A stretch of DNA of 64,000 nt from Streptomyces sp. NBC_01750 (GTDB lineage: Bacteria > Actinomycetota > Actinomycetes > Streptomycetales > Streptomycetaceae): NCBI RefSeq assembly GCF_035918095.1, contig NZ_CP109137.1, forward strand, positions 8,620,001 to 8,684,000, read 5' to 3'. The translations under genes and the position numbers were made by a program. The stretch's first letter is position 1, and each line of letters opens with the position of its first letter. Shown in pieces: positions 44,691-52,447 of the stretch. A model generated the notes under the pieces. It ran no database searches, was not told where the DNA came from, and was given only the letters and a program-made list of their open reading frames with translations.

Positions 44691-45152
44691 CGGACAACAA
44701 CTCCGTTGTTTGGCCCGGCGATTCGAGACGCTCGGGCGATTTCCCTCCATCGGACCAGGTATGTATTGCGCGCTGGATACAACGCTACTACCCGCCAGTA
44801 ATATCTAGCGGAAGGCGGCCCGGCGGGAACGGATTCCAGTCATGATCCAATTGCGGCGTACGTGGGCCCGCCGATGGCCCGCTGCGTCGACGTGCGGTAG
44901 CGCGCGGGTCGTGCGTGGGAAGCCGGGCGGGGCATCCGGAAAGAGCCACGCGGCCCCGGCCGCCAGGGCGCGGGTCTCTGGCGTCCCCGCCCATGGGCGC
45001 CGGGGGCGTATCGGTTCCAGGCGGCCCCGGCTTGGGTCGCCGGCCCGGTGACCGTGAGGCCATCGAAACCGAGTGCATCGGCCACAACCGGGACGGGCGC
45101 AAGCCGCGGTGGACGCCGGACCCCTGTGCTGTAAATGTCCTATAGTGATTCT
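44691..45152. other. intergenic promoter region of the AfsA operon and vapB
   Basis: The AT-richer stretch 44750-44815 should carry the operon promoter and includes a dyad at 44762-44781. From 44820 to 45085 a reverse frame (MADALGFDGLTVTGPATQAG) has some protein character but no ribosome site or recognised domain; it may be a remnant. Confidence 0.5.
44762..44781. promoter_or_regulatory. inverted repeat upstream of the afsA-like gene
   Basis: TGTAT and ATACA are separated by 10 bases, with the flanking GGTATGTATT also resembling half of a gamma-butyrolactone receptor site. It could bind a TetR-type receptor, but the second half-site is weak. Confidence 0.35.
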
Positions 45153-45437
45153 ATGGCTTCGACGACGATTCAGGTACCGCGTGAGACGCGTGATCATCTT
45201 GCCGAGCTGGCGAGGGAGCGCGGTGTGAGTATCGGGCAGCTGGTGGAGGCGTTGGCGGCGGAGCAGCCGACAGAGGCGCAGCGCGCGGAGCGCCTCGCCG
45301 CGGACCGTGAGGCGGTGCGCCAACTGCTGGGTATCGCCATCAGTGACGCCGAGTTCGACCAGGCCCCCGATGTCTTGGGCAATCTCTACAGGATTGCCGC
45401 GGACAAGGCGCGCACGGCCCGGGATTCTGCTGCGTGA
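45153..45437 (+). CDS. ribbon-helix-helix antitoxin, VapB-like
   Basis: The 94-residue protein starts at ATG 45153. The N-terminal strand and two helices (ASTTIQVPRETRDHLAELAR, then GVSIGQLVEALA) are a ribbon-helix-helix DNA-binding domain. The Ala/Glu-rich helical C-terminus would bind the toxin. Its stop overlaps the PIN toxin gene by 4 bases. TATAGT ends 6 bases before the ATG, and the imperfect dyad CCTATAG/CTATGG covers it, suggesting a leaderless, autoregulated transcript. Confidence 0.8.
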   Translation: MASTTIQVPRETRDHLAELARERGVSIGQLVEALAAEQPTEAQRAERLAADREAVRQLLGIAISDAEFDQAPDVLGNLYRIAADKARTARDSAA

Positions 45438-45832
45438 TCATCCTCGACACCAGCGCCGTGGCCGCTCTCGCCGGCGGCCACAAGGCCCTCGGCCTCCTGG
45501 CCGGCAACATGGCCCGAACGCCGGGGGAGCAGTTGCGCATCCCGGCCCTGTGCCTGGCCCAGGCCGAAGCGGACGACGACGGCGCCGCGCGCCGGGTCCT
45601 CGCATTCTCCTCGGTGACGGTCGACCCGCTGGACATGGTGGCCGCGGTCAGCGTCGGCACCATGATCCGCGACGGCTACGGCGGCCCCGACACGTGCCAC
45701 GCCCTGTACTGCGCCTTGCCGCGCCCGGAGTTCACCGGCATGTCGATCCTCCTGACCGGCCACGAGGACGCCTACCCGCCTGGTGTGGTCACCGTCGACA
45801 TCGACTCACCCGGCATGCTCGGCTTCCACTGA
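45434..45832 (+). CDS. PIN-domain toxin, VapC-like
   Basis: The 132-residue protein begins at a GTG inside the antitoxin stop (GTGA). PIN-fold features are the first acidic residue in MIILDTSAVAAL, the central acidic AQAEADDD segment, and the late GPDTCHALYCAL where the third acidic residue is expected. VapC toxins cut tRNA or rRNA and are neutralised by VapB. The toxin is somewhat divergent, so activity is not certain. Confidence 0.72.
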   Translation: MIILDTSAVAALAGGHKALGLLAGNMARTPGEQLRIPALCLAQAEADDDGAARRVLAFSSVTVDPLDMVAAVSVGTMIRDGYGGPDTCHALYCALPRPEFTGMSILLTGHEDAYPPGVVTVDIDSPGMLGFH

Positions 45833-46028
45833 CACCGGTGCTCGCGCGCGGGGATGTTCACGTGACGTCGTAGTAGTACGAGCGGGCCGCGGGGCCTGCT
45901 CCACTTCCTCTGGCCCGAGGCCGGCATCGCCACGGAGGCCGCCGCCCGTACGGCGGCGCAATTGTTGCCGAGTCGGCCACCGAGGCAGCCCGGGTGGAGG
46001 TCGACTCGAACCGGTGCCCGAGGGGCCG

Positions 46029-46544
46029 CTACAGCGAGATGTGGATGTCCACGACGGGCCCTGTCGCACGGGTTGGCGGCGCATCCAGACTCTCCAGGAC
46101 GTGGAGCATCGGTGCGTTGACCGCGGCGACCGACGCGGTCAGGGTGTGGTGGCCGGCCCGGCGGGCCACATCGGCCGCGTGCGAGGCCAGCGCCGTGCCC
46201 AGTCCCTTGGACTGCCATGCGTCCTCGATCAGCACGGCGAGTTCGCCGACCCCTTGCTGAGCCGTGCGCATGACGTTGGTCATGGCGATGATGCGGTCCG
46301 TGTGCTGGGTGGTGGTGGTGACCAGGGTGGTGCCGCGCTCCGGGTCGGACAGCAGCCGCCATCCGGCCCGAGACAGCTCGAGTTTCCCCGCGTGATAGCG
46401 CAGGGCGCGGCTGCCCAGCGAGCAACGGTGGTGCAGCGCCTGGATGGGGTCGAGGTCAGCGTCGGTCAGCTCCCGGGTCCGGGTGGCAGTGCCATCGGTA
46501 AGTGTTATCGGGTGTGCGCTACTTCGAGGCCCAGCGTCGGGCAT
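46029..46544 (-). CDS. GNAT-family N-acetyltransferase
   Basis: The 171-residue protein carries the GNAT fold: TRELTDADLDPIQALHHRC at residues 22-40, ELAVLIEDAWQSKGLGTALA with the acetyl-CoA-binding QSKGLG motif at about residues 100-120, and AVNAPMLHVLESL near the end. It resembles single-domain GNATs fused to ATP-grasp acyl-CoA ligases in other bacteria. The substrate is unknown. It converges on the VapBC pair. Confidence 0.85.
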   Translation of the reverse strand: MPDAGPRSSAHPITLTDGTATRTRELTDADLDPIQALHHRCSLGSRALRYHAGKLELSRAGWRLLSDPERGTTLVTTTTQHTDRIIAMTNVMRTAQQGVGELAVLIEDAWQSKGLGTALASHAADVARRAGHHTLTASVAAVNAPMLHVLESLDAPPTRATGPVVDIHISL

Positions 46545-47197
46545 GTGGTGGTCTCCTCAGATTTCGGGCCTGGCTGATGTACGCGAGCCCCGCCCGGGGC
46601 GCGTGTCATCCGTCTCTGCCGCAGGAGAAAGTCTTTGCCGCTCCCCGGCCCGGCTCAAGGAGGCTTCAGGCCATATCTGTCACGTTGTGCGCATTCTTGG
46701 TCACGGAACGGAGTTGAGCGGAGTGCCCGGACCGCCTGATACCGCTTCTCATTGGCGGAGTACTCGAACACAGGCCGGTCGAGGAGCCGGTTCACCGTGT
46801 GACGGGCTCGCGGGGCGCGTCGAGGCCGCGCCGCAACATCCGGCAGATCAACGACTTGAGCGGACCCATCGCGTCCGGTATGCGGCCCCGCTTCCGCCGC
46901 TCGGTCGCGCCGAGGTCAACTCTCGCCGAAAAGGCACCTTGCACGGCAGTTGTGGCTCATTCCGCTTCCACGGGTCATCCGACGCGATCCATGGCACCAC
47001 AACGATCAGTGCGGACATTGAGGGGCGAGTGGCCGCGCCGAGACCGGATGCGTGACTTCGGCGGCCCGCAGTACCCGTCCCGCCGGGTCCTCGAGGCAGC
47101 CAAGGGACCCGGTCTCGCGTCACGCGTCGCTCACCGCAGGCGGGTGACCCTCGGTCGTCCTACCCTGGCTGAAGGGGCACTGTGCCAGGGAGCCTCC
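46545..47197. other. intergenic region, no supported gene
   Basis: The 650 bases hold only short frames. A reverse segment (VFEYSANEKRYQAVRALRST at about 46705-46765) has protein character but no start. Nothing firm is supported. Confidence 0.45.
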
Positions 47198-47770
47198 ATG
47201 GCCACGACCAAATGGTTCTTCGAGCCCGGTCACACCAGCGCGGAATTTCGAGCCAGACACATGATGGTCGCCTACGTGCGCGGGCACCTGAAGAACGTGC
47301 ACGGCTTTCTTGAGGTCGACCCGGACAACCCGGAGCAGGCGCGGGTCGAAGCGACGATCGACGCCACCCAGGTCTACACCGGCCAGCCCCAGCGCGACGC
47401 TCATCTCCGCAGCGCTGATTTCTTCGACGTGGAGCACCATCCGACATGGACGTTCGTCGGGACGCGCATCCATCAGCTGAGCTCAACGGAGTTCTTGCTC
47501 ACCGGAGATCTCACCGTGCGTGGCGTGACACGGCCCGTGACGCTCGACGTGATCTACCTGGGGCAGTGGGACACACCCTGGTGGGAAGAGGGTCACGACC
47601 TCGGCCCCAGGCGACGCGCCGGATTCACCGCCCGGACTCGGATCAACCGGCGTGACTTCGAGGTCAATTGGAACGATGCTGTTGAGCGACGCGGGGTGGT
47701 CGTCAGTGACATGGTCGATGTGACGGTCGACGTCGAGGCTGTCCGCGAGGCCGCTGAATCGGCCCCCTGA
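47198..47770 (+). CDS. YceI-family lipid-binding protein
   Basis: CAGGGAG precedes ATG 47198. The 190-residue lipocalin-like protein lacks a signal peptide. It shows the YceI pattern: WFFEPGHTSAEFRARHMMVA at residues 6-25, VRGHLKNVHGFLEVD, RDAHLRSADFFDVEHHPTWTF and LTGDLTVRGVTRPVTLDV. Family members bind isoprenoid or amphiphilic ligands in the beta-barrel. It is a single gene. Confidence 0.9.
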   Translation: MATTKWFFEPGHTSAEFRARHMMVAYVRGHLKNVHGFLEVDPDNPEQARVEATIDATQVYTGQPQRDAHLRSADFFDVEHHPTWTFVGTRIHQLSSTEFLLTGDLTVRGVTRPVTLDVIYLGQWDTPWWEEGHDLGPRRRAGFTARTRINRRDFEVNWNDAVERRGVVVSDMVDVTVDVEAVREAAESAP

Positions 47771-47779
47771 GCGTGGCCT

Positions 47780-48133
47780 TCAGTACGACAGCGCCGCTGA
47801 TGGGCCTGCCGCTCTCACGGGTGGCGGGCCGTCCCCCGTGGCGAAGGCATCGGCCAGGTAAGTTCGGCTGTGCCCGGATGCAGCGAGAACGCCCTTGCTC
47901 CGGTGTCCTGCCCCCAGCGTGTCCAACTGCAGGACGGAGAAGGCGTAGCCGCCACATTCCACGGCGATCGACCGCAGCCAACCTGTCAGCCCGGCGCTCG
48001 ACCTGTGATGCCGCTCGGCGAGAACGTCAACCTGCTCGGGGAACGTCGGGGCGAACCGGCGGACCGCTCGACAAGGCACTGCGGCGCTGCGACGACCGGC
48101 CGGGCCTGCGGACCGAAGCGTCGCTCCGGTCAC
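47780..48133 (-). CDS. possible small protein or gene remnant
   Basis: The middle of this reverse frame (FPEQVDVLAERHHRSSAGL, then LRSIAVECGGYAFSVLQLD) has good protein character. Both ends are Arg/Ala/Pro-rich, and no ribosome site precedes the ATG. It is followed, in transcription order, by nothing obvious; DUF5133 lies just upstream on the same strand. It may be a remnant of a regulator-like protein. Not recognised. Confidence 0.3.
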   Translation of the reverse strand: MTGATLRSAGPAGRRSAAVPCRAVRRFAPTFPEQVDVLAERHHRSSAGLTGWLRSIAVECGGYAFSVLQLDTLGAGHRSKGVLAASGHSRTYLADAFATGDGPPPVRAAGPSAALSY

Positions 48134-48150
48134 CGATGGTGCGATACGGA

Positions 48151-48378
48151 TCAGTCAGCGAGTACCGAGTCATCTTCCGGACGGGCGCCGGGCAGCTGAT
48201 AGCGGCCGGCGATGAGGGCCGCATCAACGTCCTGGGTGCCGGTGGACACGCACAAGGTATAGGCGACGTCATCCATGCGCTGCTGCACCTCGGGGCTACC
48301 GGCGTCGGCGTGCAGCACCTTCAGTGTCTGATACTGCTCGATCAGATTCCTCAGGACCACAGGGTGGGCCAACAACAT
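48151..48378 (-). CDS. DUF5133 small protein
   Basis: An AAGGAG site seven bases before the ATG supports the start. The 75-residue protein has the DUF5133 pattern: MLLAHPVVLRNLIEQYQTL, then VQQRMDDVAYTLCVSTGT and DVDAALIAGRYQLPGA. These proteins are frequent in Streptomyces, often in multiple copies, with no known function. They are helical and cytosolic. Confidence 0.85.
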   Translation of the reverse strand: MLLAHPVVLRNLIEQYQTLKVLHADAGSPEVQQRMDDVAYTLCVSTGTQDVDAALIAGRYQLPGARPEDDSVLAD

Positions 48379-48533
48379 GACAGGTCTCCTTGTTTACGCT
48401 GCAAACGCCCAACTGCCCCCGACGCTGCACCTGCTACCCGGACTTTGCATCTCCATGCCCCGCCCGCGGATGGTCTTGCGACGACTCCTGGAACCCAAGA
48501 GGGGGGGACCAGGGCCTTGTGCTGCAGAGCGGG

Positions 48534-48743
48534 TTAGTGGGTGAACAGGGTTCCGGGAGTCTCCGGAAGCGCCGGCTCCTCGCCGAGGAGGCCGCGCTGG
48601 GCGGCGTCGTGAACGCACTTGGCCGGGATGAGCCAGTCTGTTGCGACTGCCCCGGAGGGCTCGGTCGCGGTCTGCTCGGCCTCGATCTGGTCGAGGAGCC
48701 TGCCGCACTCGTGCTGGGTCTGCTCCCGTTCGGCTTCCATCAT
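48534..48743 (-). CDS. small acidic protein, unknown
   Basis: The 69-residue frame has high third-position GC and a sensible helical N-terminus (MMEAEREQTQHECGRLLDQ), then a segment with TDWLIPAKCVHDAAQRGLLG. Two Cys are present. The ribosome site is weak. It is not recognised but is more gene-like than the opposite-strand frames. Confidence 0.45.
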   Translation of the reverse strand: MMEAEREQTQHECGRLLDQIEAEQTATEPSGAVATDWLIPAKCVHDAAQRGLLGEEPALPETPGTLFTH

Positions 48744-48885
48744 TGTTGGTCGTCCAGATCCCGCCGGTGATGCCGATGGTCATCTGCCGATCGTCGATGT
48801 GACGGCGGTGATGATGGCCGCCGCGGCGATGGTGAGCATGACGCTCCTCACAGTGGTCCTCTTTGTCCGCCGGTAGTTTGGCGGG

Positions 48886-49566
48886 ATGTCTGACGGAATT
48901 CGATGGATCGGTGAGAACGCCTACAAGGATGCGAACGGCGGCGTGCCCGGAATGCGTGGCAGCATTTCGCTGACAGCAGCCCGCGGCGTGGAGACGGAAG
49001 ACTTCCTGGTACGCCTCGGAGCCGACCTCGAACAGCTTGACTGCCAGGACCTGTACAAAGACCGCAATGACCTGGCTTTACCTTCCGGCGGGTACAAGAC
49101 GCATATCAACTGGGCCATGTACGGCACCTGCGGTGACTGGCTGTATGTGCTGGAAGACTGGGGCATGGCGACCTTCTACGCGGGTTACCGGAGTGTGGCG
49201 GCGATGGAGCCGCGCACTGGTGAGGAGATCGTCTGCCTGACGATGAACAGCTGGGACCCCCCGCAGCTGATCCTCCACGCGCCGGGCGACCACAACCGGA
49301 CCTGGCAGGCGGAGTTCGGCGAGCCCGCCGGGTGGTCACCGACACTGGACGCCGCGCTACGGGCGGCAGGCGCGGTGTTTCCTTCCGCGTACTACGACTC
49401 CGACACGACTGAGGAAGAGGAGCGACAGTACTTTGAGGAGCATCACAAGCAGCTCCCCCTGGCCGTGTTCACCGGTGTCGGCCGCTACTGCGGTCTGACG
49501 ATCGACCGCGCCGCAGTCGAAGCCGGCCTCCTCCCTCTGGCCATCCTCCCGATGCCGGAGAGCTGA
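48886..49566 (+). CDS. DUF6461-like protein
   Basis: The 226-residue soluble protein shows SISLTAARGVETEDFLVRLG at residues 27-46, then YGTCGDWLYVLEDWGMATFY. This 'W-E-x-x-G' style and repeat of small and aromatic residues match the DUF6461 group, common in Streptomyces and often near polymorphic-toxin-like genes. The assignment is tentative. A C-terminal acidic stretch (TTEEEERQYFEEHHK) is notable. A hairpin terminator follows 9 bases after the stop. Confidence 0.65.
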   Translation: MSDGIRWIGENAYKDANGGVPGMRGSISLTAARGVETEDFLVRLGADLEQLDCQDLYKDRNDLALPSGGYKTHINWAMYGTCGDWLYVLEDWGMATFYAGYRSVAAMEPRTGEEIVCLTMNSWDPPQLILHAPGDHNRTWQAEFGEPAGWSPTLDAALRAAGAVFPSAYYDSDTTEEEERQYFEEHHKQLPLAVFTGVGRYCGLTIDRAAVEAGLLPLAILPMPES

Positions 49567-49574
49567 CCCCAGCC

Positions 49575-49617
49575 GGCCGGTGGCGACACCCCGCCTGGGG
49601 CGCCCCCACCGGCCTTT
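49575..49617 (+). terminator. rho-independent-type terminator
   Basis: GGCCGGTGG and CCACCGGCC pair perfectly over 9 bp, followed by TTT, directly after the DUF6461-like gene. Confidence 0.75.
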
Positions 49618-49630
49618 CAGGCGTTTGCCG

Positions 49631-49783
49631 CTACTTTGCGGTCATCGTGCAGATGACAGGGTTGACCGGCTTGCCGAACGCCTCGGTGGCCGCGCAGTTC
49701 CCGGTCATGCGGGTATCGAGCCAGTAGGCGTCCCTGTCGATGATGCGCATCTGCTTCATGAAGCACGTCGAGAGGTTCCGCTG
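49631..49783 (-). pseudogene. C-terminal fragment of a Cys-containing protein
   Basis: The reverse frame reads CFMKQMRIIDRDAYWLDTR, then MTGNCAATEAFGKPVNPVIC and a stop. It has good protein character, but sense is lost upstream at about 49785, where a + strand phage-like fragment begins. It may belong to the same secreted-protein family as the fragments at 50085-50939. Confidence 0.4.
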
Positions 49784-49796
49784 CTCGCGGCAGGCA

Positions 49797-50110
49797 ACCT
49801 GACGGCGAAGCAGGCCGCGACGAACCTCGCGGAAAGACTCGCCGCCGAGCACAGTCTGACCCACCTCATCTACCGCAGCGGCGCTCGCGTACCGGTCCGG
49901 ACCTGGGGCAAGGCCGCCACCCTGGCCAAGCCAGCCGTTGCTTACAACGCGGGGACGCTCAACCGCACCCGGGAGGTCGGCTCATTCATGTCGAGGTGTT
50001 CGACGGCTCGGACTGCGGCTGGACCAGCCATCAGGACCCGGACAAGGCAGACGGACGCTGCGCAGTGTGGAGGAGGCAGCCGAGTGGCTCAACCCCGCCG
50101 TCTGGCGTCT
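49797..50110 (+). pseudogene. phage minor-capsid/head-morphogenesis protein remnant
   Basis: The + frame gives NLTAKQAATNLAERLAAEHS, then YRSGARVPVRTWGKAATLA and AYNAGTLNRTREVG. It shifts frame to LIHVEVFDGSDCGWTSHQDP and KADGTLRSVEEAAEW. This is the C-terminal pattern of minor capsid proteins (arginine-methionine motif, then a CGW disulfide-like motif and a DPDKADG turn). Frameshift and missing ends show it is dead prophage debris. Confidence 0.55.
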
Positions 50111-50166
50111 ACTGGACAACGACGGATTCTTCGTCAGCAACCCCGGCTTCGAGCACTGCGCGAATC
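50085..50166 (+). pseudogene. C-terminal scrap of a secreted protein, inverted relative to the rest
   Basis: The + frame PAVWRLLDNDGFFVSNPGFE resembles the C-terminal region of the Streptomyces secreted NucA/NucB-type protein family whose main body lies on the opposite strand just to the right. It follows directly on the phage-capsid remnant, and its end coincides with the point where the reverse frame loses sense. Confidence 0.45.
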
Positions 50167-50939
50167 AGCCAGTAGTACGCGCCGGCCGCCGGGTAGAGGT
50201 TGGTGTCGACGGTGTACGTCGGCTTGAAGAACGGCAGCACACAGCCGGGCGCCACACCCTTGAGGATGTCGTCGCAGCGGGGGGCGAGTTCGCGGACGCG
50301 CACGTCACCGCTGGTGCCGAAGTTCGCTGTTGCGGGGTTTCCGTCGGCGTTCACGGTGGCGGTGATGGACCATCCGAGGTCGATGGTCTCCTTGCCCGTG
50401 CCGGACCAGGTGGTCTGGATGGTGCCCCAGCGGCCGCCGTACCGGCCGTCCATCTCGATGGGCCAGTACGCGTCAACACCCGTGGGGTTGTTCTGGTCGT
50501 CCGCCCACCTGGTGTTCGATGTCACACAGGACTTGCACGTCGATCCGACGTTCCACTTCATGTGGACGCCTTTGAGTTCGGGTCGATGTGCGTCGGGGCC
50601 AGCATGATCTGCTGGTCGAACTCGGCGAAGTTGGAGCCGCTTCCTCCCTTGTTCGGGTAGGCCTTGATGCGCTGCTCGATGTTGAAGGTGGCCGTTCCCA
50701 GTGAGGGCTTTCTCAGGATCGGTGTCGGTGAAGATCAGTGTGCCGCTGCCGATGGTCTTCAGGCAGGCTTCGGTGCGGGTCATGTAGTCCTTGCCGGACG
50801 GTTTGTCGTAGCACCAGTCGACCAGCTCGACGGCTGGGCTCACCGGCGCGGGCGGCCGGAGCGCGTTCTTGGCCTTCTTGGAGGGCGGGTTCAGCTCGAT
50901 ACACAGCTTGTGCCCCTGGGCGTACGGCTTGCCGCACAT
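50163..50939 (-). pseudogene. secreted NucA/NucB-type protein, broken by frameshifts
   Basis: From the right, the reverse frame reads ALRPPAPVSPAVELVDWCYD, then RTEACLKTIGSGTLIFTDTD. A different frame continues GTATFNIEQRIKAYPNKGG, then NFAEFDQQIMLAPTHIDP. The first frame then resumes KGVHMKWNVGSTCKSCVTSN, later LDLGW-type and APRCDDILKGVAPGCVLPFF, ending TNLYPAAGAYYWL near 50166. Two frameshifts and loss of both termini make it a pseudogene. Family assignment to the NucA/NucB-linked secreted proteins is from memory of the pattern. Confidence 0.55.
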
Positions 50940-51270
50940 GCGCTTGTGGGTGGGGGCCTTGAGGGTCGTGCCGTCCTTGCGCAGCGCCAGGCCCGGGTCG
51001 GTCGCGACCTCTCAGCCGCTCTCGACTCCAGCGAAGTGGTGATCACCCGCTCGCTGACCGCCGCGACGGCATCAGGCAGTCCGACTCGGTGAGGGCAGCC
51101 CGAGTGTCCTGTCGCGCCGACTGTCGAGCAGGCTCACCGAAGTTTGGTCGTCAAGATGGGCTCCAACCTTGTCGGCTTGTGTCGCCGAGCCCGCGGAACA
51201 GTGGTGGCAGGCAGGCTGCCACTGCCGCCCCACTCGCAACCGACACCCCCACGCACGCGTCGCACAACAC
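50940..51270. other. intergenic region, no supported gene
   Basis: Short frames only. The + segment RDLSAALDSSEVVITRSLTA near 51005-51070 is orphaned and not recognised. Confidence 0.4.
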
Positions 51271-51696
51271 ATGGAACGCGAATGGCTCTTCTCTCTCATC
51301 CCGCTGACGATTGGCGCGGTCTTCCTCAGCTTCGGCGTGTACGGACTCCGCCGCGCCAGCGCGCTCCGTCGCACAGGTGTCACTGCAGAGGGTCGGATCG
51401 TCCGTCACGATGTCAGACGAGACGACGAAGGCGCCACGTTTTACCACCCGGTCGCAGCCTGGACGACCCGGGACGGCCGCGAGTGCGAGTACTCATCCAG
51501 GTTTGGCCGTGGTTTCGTCGGAGGCGACTTCGGCGTGGGGACCTATGTCATGGTCCAATACGATCCGGAAGATTCCCGCCGGTTTGCGATCCAGGGCTGG
51601 GACGCAGTGACGGTCGACCTGGTGTTCACCGTGTTGGGGTCGGTGTTCACAGCGGGCACGTTGATGGTGTTGCTCGTCCGACTACTCACTCTCTGA
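51271..51696 (+). CDS. DUF3592-like membrane protein
   Basis: ATG 51271 starts a 141-residue protein with one membrane helix at residues 5-25 (FSLIPLTIGAVFLSFGVYGL) and another at residues 115-138. Between them is a beta-rich domain (GRIVRHDVRRD, AWTTRDGRECEYSSRFG, YVMVQYDPEDSRRFAI) as in DUF3592 proteins. The domain is probably extracytoplasmic. The function of this family is unknown. It stands alone. Confidence 0.75.
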   Translation: MEREWLFSLIPLTIGAVFLSFGVYGLRRASALRRTGVTAEGRIVRHDVRRDDEGATFYHPVAAWTTRDGRECEYSSRFGRGFVGGDFGVGTYVMVQYDPEDSRRFAIQGWDAVTVDLVFTVLGSVFTAGTLMVLLVRLLTL

Positions 51697-51829
51697 CCGC
51701 AGCCGACTCTCATTTTTCTACGGCGGCAGCGCGTCCGCACCGAGTGACCCGGGACGCCACAGTTGCCGGCGCCGCCCGCACGGGGACGGACTCTCTGGCC
51801 GGACGGGCGAGCCCGCGACCGCGCCGCGC

Positions 51830-52231
51830 TCACTCGGCTGCTGAAGGGAACGCATCAGCGCGGACGTGGGGCATGGCGCGGCTGGACACCCGGTACCGGC
51901 CGTTGGGCAGGTGAGCTGCAGTCGTGACGCGCACTGTCAGTGGGCCGGCCCACTCGTAGCCGTTTTTCTCGCCGTGGCGCGCGAGCGTGTCCATGAGCGC
52001 CTGTCCCAACTGCCGGGTGTGGCGCGCCAGCTCCTTGTGTACGCCTGAGGCGAGTTCGATCTCGTAGGCGTTCGGCACCACGACGCGACTCTCGCTGCAC
52101 ACCACCGCGTGGTTGTCGCATTCACCCCGCAGCCTGTCGAGCAACTCGACCGGATCGCTGTGGAAGAGCCTCGCGATCAGGGCGTTCTGCCAGCGTTCAA
52201 GAACCTGTTCCCACCGCTTGAGAGATCCCAT
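51830..52231 (-). CDS. orphan FhaA N-terminal domain (DUF3662) protein
   Basis: The 133-residue protein matches the DUF3662 domain that begins actinobacterial FhaA: MGSLKRWEQVLERWQNALIA, then RLRGECDNHAVVCSESRVVV, PNAYEIELASGVHKEL and a final GRYRVSSRAMP. FhaA normally adds a linker and a C-terminal FHA domain that binds phosphothreonine; both are missing here. A stop codon ends the gene cleanly after SAAE. It may be a dominant-negative or membrane-linked partner of FhaA. Confidence 0.75.
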   Translation of the reverse strand: MGSLKRWEQVLERWQNALIARLFHSDPVELLDRLRGECDNHAVVCSESRVVVPNAYEIELASGVHKELARHTRQLGQALMDTLARHGEKNGYEWAGPLTVRVTTAAHLPNGRYRVSSRAMPHVRADAFPSAAE

Positions 52232-52447
52232 GACACCTCGCGTGCCCGCGACATCCCTAGATCACGCCGAACGGAGGCCCGGATCTGCCAGGAAGCCGGT
52301 GATATCGAAGCGTTCTCCGACACCACCGACGACCGGGCGGAATTGCCGGCGCGCTACTGGGCCTTGGCGGCGTGTTCGGCGTCGGGCAGGCCCTCCACGA
52401 ACAGCACCCGCCGGGTCATCGCGGTCTGCCGGATCGCCCCTCCGGCC

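Noticed and set aside
44820..45085. Reverse frame MADALGFDGLTVTGPATQAG upstream of the AfsA operon
   Set aside because: Partial protein character but no ribosome site, no recognised family and an Arg/Pro-rich end; not supported as a gene.
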